DNA of 64,000 bases, taken from assembly GCA_910585785.1 (NCBI GenBank), contig CAJUEV010000006.1, positions 29,757-93,756 of the forward strand, read 5' to 3'. The position numbers were made by a program, and so were the translations under genes. Positions 59,294 to 64,000 of this stretch are shown in pieces (the stretch's first letter is position 1; each line of letters opens with the position of its first letter). This DNA comes from an uncultured Christensenella sp. (GTDB lineage Bacteria > Bacillota > Clostridia > Christensenellales > Borkfalkiaceae). The notes beneath the pieces are model-generated. The model worked only from the letters and a program-made list of their open reading frames with translations. It was not told where the DNA came from and did not search any database.

Positions 59294-60967
59294 TTAATTA
59301 TCTACACGCGTTGCCGTATAGTCGTCGTGCAGCTTCCATACGTGGAAAATACCGTTGAAGTTTGCGCCTGCGCCGCCGCCTTCGGTGCGATTGCCGCTTG
59401 TAAGGGTAAGCACGCCGTTTTCGTCAATGGTATACTCGCAGACGAAGGTATCTCTTGTGCCGTGGTACCAGTACAGATATGTAATAGTTGCGGTTTGATT
59501 TTCTTCGTCAATGGTGATGTAGCGCTTTTCCGTACCCCAGGCGTTGTCTTTCCAGCTAACTATAACCTCGTTATCAAGACGTTCGTTGTTGGGAAGGTTT
59601 TCGTAATTTTCGTCAGTGGAAGGAATTTCGTAAACCTTGTTGTGTTTGATAACGGTGTTACTGTCCGTATCCAGGATAAAGCATACGTCAAGCGTCTTCC
59701 ACACTTCGTCCGAAATGCTGCCGTCAGTGGGCTTGATAAAGTGATATACAAGACCGTTGTGGTCGCTGGGATAGTCCTGCAACCATACGCCTTTGTATTT
59801 GAGAGCATAAGCCTTGCCGTCGTAGGTATATGTGCAATCCGTAGAGGTAGTCATTTCAAGAGTGACGTCTTTGCCGTTTATGGTGCCGGTGACCTCGATT
59901 GCAGACATCTCTACCTCGTAGGTAGCCGTACACGCGCTTTCGTCCTCGCCGAAGGTGACCTTGACGGTTTTTGTACCGACGGTGCCCCAGCCGGGAGTTT
60001 CGAATTTGCATCTATTTAAGTCAAGCTCTACTACGACGTCGTCGTCGCGCGTTGCGTTAACGACAAGTCCGTTTTTATCAAGTGCGTCGCTTACTTTGTA
60101 GCTGGTTACCGCGTTGGACGCGTCGACCGAAATAGACTTAACGCCCATTACCTTAACCGTGTAGGTTGTGGAAATATCGGTATTGACGTAGCTTACCGTC
60201 ACCTCGTTATCGCCCGCCTCCGAGCTGTCAAAGCCGGAAAATTTAACGCGGCACGAGGGCTGAGTGTAGGAATCCTTGTCAATTGTCATACTTTTGCCGT
60301 TTTCTCTGTTTACGTTTACGACAAGACCGTCATATGACATACTTTCGCCGATTATACAGCCGCCGCTGACCTCCGACGTTTCTACGGTTAAATCCTTGAT
60401 AGGCGAATAGCGGTAGCCGACTATGGGCATTGCGCGGAACGCCCAACCCATATCAATACTGAAATTTGAGTTAAAGTCGTAAACGCCGCTCTGGTCGTTG
60501 CAGACTACCTCGGCACCGGAATATGCCGCATTGCCGTACGCGATTACGTGAAGGACAAGGCTTTCTTTATTTCTGTTGGTTATATTTGTCCAGTAGCCGT
60601 AAATATCGGTGCCGCTTGCAGCATTGTGCTTGTAAATCGTGCCGCGGAGAGAGCCGTCCGTATAGCAGTCCATATACATATACGTACGGGAATAGTCACC
60701 CTGATAGCCTTCCGCATACGAGCCTTCAAACTGATAGTAAATACCGTCTTCGTCGGTAAGCTTTGCCGCCCAGTCGTCAATGTCCTTGTATTCGTCCCAT
60801 TCAAGCTCTGCATAAGGGTTGGTTTTTTCGGTATATCTTACCGAGTCGGTGGGTGTGGGGATTTCTTCTTTCTGAGGTTTGCCGTTTTTGCAGGCGGTTA
60901 ACCCGCAGACGGCGGTAGTTACACCTAGGACAAGAAGTCCGCCCGCCAATATATAACGTTTATTCAT
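59294..60967 (-). CDS. Ig-like (Big_3-type) surface lipoprotein
   Basis: A 557-residue product with lipobox LTAC (Cys near 26) and a Pro/Thr-rich linker. An N-terminal beta domain (about 50-190) is followed by two similar bacterial Ig-like modules, one with MSYDGLVVNVNRENGK (about 220) and one with DKNGLVVNATRDDDVV (about 310), each then SxCxVKF/KTVKVTFGEDE. A C-terminal domain of about 190 residues has TITYLYWYHGTRDTF. No enzyme motif is seen. It is the third gene of an operon with the small membrane protein and the permuted GH3 protein, so it may bind the same glycan. Confidence 0.78.
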   Translation of the reverse strand: MNKRYILAGGLLVLGVTTAVCGLTACKNGKPQKEEIPTPTDSVRYTEKTNPYAELEWDEYKDIDDWAAKLTDEDGIYYQFEGSYAEGYQGDYSRTYMYMDCYTDGSLRGTIYKHNAASGTDIYGYWTNITNRNKESLVLHVIAYGNAAYSGAEVVCNDQSGVYDFNSNFSIDMGWAFRAMPIVGYRYSPIKDLTVETSEVSGGCIIGESMSYDGLVVNVNRENGKSMTIDKDSYTQPSCRVKFSGFDSSEAGDNEVTVSYVNTDISTTYTVKVMGVKSISVDASNAVTSYKVSDALDKNGLVVNATRDDDVVVELDLNRCKFETPGWGTVGTKTVKVTFGEDESACTATYEVEMSAIEVTGTINGKDVTLEMTTSTDCTYTYDGKAYALKYKGVWLQDYPSDHNGLVYHFIKPTDGSISDEVWKTLDVCFILDTDSNTVIKHNKVYEIPSTDENYENLPNNERLDNEVIVSWKDNAWGTEKRYITIDEENQTATITYLYWYHGTRDTFVCEYTIDENGVLTLTSGNRTEGGGAGANFNGIFHVWKLHDDYTATRVDN

Positions 60968-60980
60968 ATTTACTTGCTCC

Positions 60981-61406
60981 TTAAATCAAATATTTTCCGT
61001 CTTTGCTCTGCTCGAAGAAGCAACCGGTTATGCAAGCGGCAACAAGCATAAGGACTGCCACCGTATAGAATATGCACATTCCGAAGTTACCGCCCTGATA
61101 AGCGACGTTATTGAAATGGTCTGCAACCGCCTGAGCGATTCTGTTGATTACCGTGCCTAATGCCGCACCGTATAAAACCACTCCCGCAAGTCCCGCGAAG
61201 CGAACGGGGAAAAACGTCACAACCGCCTGTATAACTATGGGTAAAAGCAAGATTATGCCGATTATGTAGCCGTCGCCGACAGCTGCGGGCAACGAGGTTT
61301 TCCAGGTAGCAAATACCACTATCGCAAATATCAGCGAAACAACCGAAGCGCCCGTACAAAGCCAGTAGCCTAAGCCTTTATTTTTGAATAATTCTTTGAA
61401 GTTCAT
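60981..61406 (-). CDS. Small four-TM membrane protein
   Basis: A 141-residue protein with four predicted membrane segments (about 16-38, 47-68, 72-92, 112-131), starting MNFKELFKNKGLGYWLCTGAS. The family is not recognised. Its ribosome site GAGGAGGT is formed by the last codons of the GH3 gene (2-bp gap), and the lipoprotein gene follows by 13 bp. The pairing with a membrane-anchored GH3 enzyme suggests that the two may form a complex. Confidence 0.75.
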   Translation of the reverse strand: MNFKELFKNKGLGYWLCTGASVVSLIFAIVVFATWKTSLPAAVGDGYIIGIILLLPIVIQAVVTFFPVRFAGLAGVVLYGAALGTVINRIAQAVADHFNNVAYQGGNFGMCIFYTVAVLMLVAACITGCFFEQSKDGKYLI

Positions 61407-61408
61407 AG

Positions 61409-64000
61409 TTATTTTACCTCCTCTTCGGAATTACCGGAGGCAACTGCCGCCGTATCGTTTGCAACGGTTTGTTTTTTGCCGAGATAGGTCTTTAATGCAA
61501 ACATTACCATTGCGCCAACGGCAAGTGCGCCCAAGGTTACGTCAACGGCGATTAAGGTGCTTTGCCACCACATAAGTCCGTCGCCGACTACGGTGTCCGC
61601 GTCAACACTGCCGCCCATCGAAGAGTTTATCATTGCGAAGAATATGCGCTTGTTTGCTTCCTGCAAAGCCTTCAACAGATAGCCGTCGTCCGTGCTCTTT
61701 ATAAGCTGTTCCATCTGACTGCTGCGCTGTCCGTCAAGACACCAGATGTTGGTGCCCGCCAGAAGCATATCCGCAGTGCTGCCGTAGTGGGTGGTTGTAG
61801 GCATCATAAGCGCGTCGTCTATGATAGAGCCCTCGTAACCCCACTCGCCGCGCATAACGTTTTGCATAAGGGGCGTATGGCAAGCCGCGTACTGTAAGCC
61901 GATTCTGTTGTAGGAGGTCATAATTCCGAGGGATTTGCCTCTTGTAAGAGCGCCTTCGAAAGGTCTGAGATAAATTTCACGGATAGACTGTTCGTTAGCG
62001 AACGTTGCAACGCCCTGACGGTTGGTTTCCTGTTCGTTCAGGAAGCAGTGCTTAACGTTGCAGATTAAGCCCTTCTGGCGCATTGCCAAAACTACGTTGG
62101 ATACCGAGTAATAGGAAAGCATACTGTCTTCGGAGAAGTATTCCGAAGCGCGGCTGGAATAAGGGCTTCTTATAATGTTGCAGCCGGGTGCGTTGACCAT
62201 TGCAGTGCCGCAGAACAAAGCTTCTTCCGCATATAAGTCGCCGTGCTTAGCCTGTAATTCGTGGTCCCACGACGCTGCAAGCGTAGGCAGTGTGGGATAA
62301 CCGGTTGCCGAACGTTTGTCGCCGTACTTGAACTTGTTAAGCAAGCCCTCGGGGCCTTCGTCGATTGCGTTGGTGGGTTTATCGATAGTCGAAACGCCGC
62401 CTATACCTCTGTTATCGCCGATAGAAACGCAAAGGTCTTTAAGCGAAAGCTGAGAAACCAGCAAATCCCACTTCTCGTCGTCGTAAGGAACGCCCTTCAT
62501 ATCTGCGAAGGAAATGGGCTCTTCAAGCTCTACATTGTATACGGTACCGTCGCCTTCCTTGTAGGAAGGAGCGTCCTCAGCCTTCTTATACTGGCGCATA
62601 TCAAGGCCGTCTCTGATTCTGTCGTTAACGGTCAGCGTTTTGAGCTCGGTGGGGAAGGTGCCTTCCCAGTCGTTTCTCGTAAGATAAGTAATTTTTTCGT
62701 TTTCGTTTGCCCAGTAGTTGAGGTCGGCGTCGGGGAATTGGTTTTTAACCTCGACGTCCTTGTTATACAACGAATTTTTATAGGTAGTTCTGTCAATTTC
62801 GTTAAGCTTCGGTTCGTAAGTCTTTACGCAGTCCGCGCTTGCCGTAAACGCTTCGCCGTTGTGGTCTACAAGACCGGTTGCGCCCTTTGCGCCGAGAACG
62901 TGGTTAACCGCCTCGTGCGCGCCGTTACCTATTGCAAAGTAATATGTACCGGGCTCTAAAATGTAGCCGCCCTTGTCATACTTGGCGTCGTATGAAGCCA
63001 AAAGGTATCTGTCAAACTTGACTTCAACGGTTTCGGTGCCGTTTGCGTCCACGTCGACCTTGTTATAGCCGAGCAGCTGGATTGCAGATTTTTCAATGCC
63101 GTTGGTCTTGTCATACTCGGTATAAGGCAACTGCGCATAAAGCTGAACGCTTGCCTTGCCCGCCTTATTGTTAGTGTTTTTAACGGTTACCTTAGCGGTG
63201 AAGCTGTCGGTTTTTGCATCGTAGGTTACGCCTTCAAGCTTCTGGGTGTATGTAGAATAGGAAAGACCGAAGCCGAACGGATAGCAAACCTCGTCCTGAT
63301 ACTTCCACTCGGTTGCGCCGCTTTTAGCGCCCGTTGCGGATTTTGCGTTGCCCTTGTTGAGGATTGCGTCCTCATATCTGGTTTCGTAATACTTGTAGCC
63401 TACGTAAATGCCTTCCTTATAAACTACAAACTTGCCCGCCTTGTCGTGTCCGCCAAGGTCGCCGGTCATATTGTAATCGCCGAAGTTTACCGTTCCGGGC
63501 GCGCCCAAGGAGTTTGCCGCGAAGGTGAACGTATTATGACCGGAGGGATTGGCTTCGCCTTTGATAATGTTTACCAAACCGGGAAGTCCGTAATAGCCGG
63601 GGTTGCCGAACCAGATGCAAGCGTCGATATTATATTCGTCCAACCAGCCGAGTTCCATAGGAAGCGGTCCGTTTAAAAGAACGATTCTTTTAGCGAAGTT
63701 GCCTTCTTTAACCATTTGAAGCATATCTTTCTCGTTTTTATCGAGAGCCATAATGCCTTTGGTGGGGTCGGTATTTTCGGTGCCGTAACGGCCGAGCGTT
63801 ATGATTGCCGCGTCCTTAAAGTTTGCAAACGTGCCTTTTATAGCGTTGTTGTATTTGGACGCTACAAGCTCGGTAACCTTAGTTACGTCGTGAGCTTGTT
63901 TATTTGAAGCGTACAAGTCGTAAAGTCTTTGGTTTATTTCAAATCCGCCGTCCTTGAACGCCTTTTCCATATCCACAACGTACTGGTCGTTGGGAGCGGG
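61409..64000 (-). CDS. Membrane-anchored, domain-permuted glycoside hydrolase family 3 protein (5' end outside window)
   Basis: At least 863 residues; the reading frame stays open to the right edge (...APNDQYVVDMEK upstream of the first listed GTG), so the start is missing. The domain order is reversed relative to normal GH3: the C-type domain comes first (AAIITLGRYGTEN, YPFGFGLSYSTYT, fibronectin-like region), then the barrel-type domain (EYFSEDSMLSYYSVSNVVL, VKHCFLNEQETNR, SYNRIGLQYAACHTP, GYEGSIIDDALMM). The nucleophile position reads IIDDA instead of VVSDW. A C-terminal segment, LGALAVGAMVMFALKTYLG (about 35 residues from the end), anchors the protein. It is first in an operon with two membrane-associated proteins. 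Confidence 0.88.
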   Translation of the reverse strand, partial: PAPNDQYVVDMEKAFKDGGFEINQRLYDLYASNKQAHDVTKVTELVASKYNNAIKGTFANFKDAAIITLGRYGTENTDPTKGIMALDKNEKDMLQMVKEGNFAKRIVLLNGPLPMELGWLDEYNIDACIWFGNPGYYGLPGLVNIIKGEANPSGHNTFTFAANSLGAPGTVNFGDYNMTGDLGGHDKAGKFVVYKEGIYVGYKYYETRYEDAILNKGNAKSATGAKSGATEWKYQDEVCYPFGFGLSYSTYTQKLEGVTYDAKTDSFTAKVTVKNTNNKAGKASVQLYAQLPYTEYDKTNGIEKSAIQLLGYNKVDVDANGTETVEVKFDRYLLASYDAKYDKGGYILEPGTYYFAIGNGAHEAVNHVLGAKGATGLVDHNGEAFTASADCVKTYEPKLNEIDRTTYKNSLYNKDVEVKNQFPDADLNYWANENEKITYLTRNDWEGTFPTELKTLTVNDRIRDGLDMRQYKKAEDAPSYKEGDGTVYNVELEEPISFADMKGVPYDDEKWDLLVSQLSLKDLCVSIGDNRGIGGVSTIDKPTNAIDEGPEGLLNKFKYGDKRSATGYPTLPTLAASWDHELQAKHGDLYAEEALFCGTAMVNAPGCNIIRSPYSSRASEYFSEDSMLSYYSVSNVVLAMRQKGLICNVKHCFLNEQETNRQGVATFANEQSIREIYLRPFEGALTRGKSLGIMTSYNRIGLQYAACHTPLMQNVMRGEWGYEGSIIDDALMMPTTTHYGSTADMLLAGTNIWCLDGQRSSQMEQLIKSTDDGYLLKALQEANKRIFFAMINSSMGGSVDADTVVGDGLMWWQSTLIAVDVTLGALAVGAMVMFALKTYLGKKQTVANDTAAVASGNSEEEVK

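Noticed and set aside
59275..59358. MqnA-like protein start (MSKFATINYLHALPYS)
   Set aside because: Only a short resemblance to NYLNTLP-type sequences; most of the ORF is antisense to another gene and it stops after 27 codons.
1..64000. tRNA, rRNA, CRISPR, insertion sequence or phage integrase
   Set aside because: I looked for tRNA-like cloverleaf ends, regular repeat-spacer arrays, terminal inverted repeats with transposase motifs and integrase motifs, and found none that I could support.

Overview
This looks like chromosomal DNA of an uncultured or poorly known Gram-positive gut bacterium of the Clostridia (perhaps Christensenellales-like; that placement is an impression, not a result). 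The reasons are many lipoprotein signal peptides with a clear lipobox, Shine-Dalgarno-led genes, sugar ABC importers that lack their own ATPase, BspA-like leucine-rich repeats and InlB-type repeats, and a saccharolytic gene set. Almost every gene is on the minus strand; only two intact genes (both regulators) and one pseudogene read on the plus strand. I see no rRNA, tRNA, CRISPR array, insertion sequence or phage gene.

Region 1 (1-11.4 kb) is a starch/maltodextrin locus: malQ-malE-malF-malG, a divergent LacI-type regulator, a cell-surface pullulanase, a probable starch-binding lipoprotein and a HAD phosphatase. The malQ and pullulanase promoters share the same unusual layout: one TTTTCGAAAA-type operator inside the -35/-10 spacer and a second just downstream of the -10.

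Region 2 (11.5-25 kb) is accessory. It has a large secreted lipase/LRR/InlB-repeat/polyglycine protein with two small paralogous InlB-repeat proteins. Next comes a compact three-gene operon encoding a TIR-LRR protein, a second TIR-like LRR protein with a C-terminal membrane segment, and a four-TM protein with two Rossmann (TrkA_N-like) segments and a C-terminal RyR-like domain. This is the best candidate for an undescribed NAD-linked signalling or defence system. A decayed serine hydrolase gene follows.

Region 3 (25-46 kb) is a 20-kb run of minus-strand genes. A GH2 enzyme, an ABC importer (two permeases and a binding protein), a glycosidase-like lipoprotein and a 1482-residue modular lipoprotein come first. 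After a terminator and a separate, apparently leaderless promoter come an ADP-ribosylglycohydrolase-like protein, a DUF218 protein, a PhnP-like metallo-hydrolase, a GH37/GH63-like enzyme, an SGNH hydrolase, MgtC, and rhamnose catabolism (rhaB-rhaA-rhaD).

Region 4 (46-53.5 kb) has an ArsR-like regulator divergent from the GH2 operon, then an MsmK-type ATPase-membrane protein-nagB-PIG-L deacetylase operon and a GH3 beta-glucosidase. The GH2, msmK and GH3 promoters share one architecture: two TTCCA direct repeats exactly 32 bp apart, with a 10-bp core exactly 9 bp from the -35. A related pair lies upstream of the regulator. This points to one activator-controlled regulon, and MsmK probably energises both importers in the window.

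Region 5 (53.6-64 kb) holds small housekeeping or stress genes (Nudix, MBL hydrolase, DUF3795, GNAT, a fused ABC exporter), a GH43 enzyme, and an operon of a domain-swapped, membrane-anchored GH3 protein (cut by the window end), a small membrane protein and an Ig-like lipoprotein.
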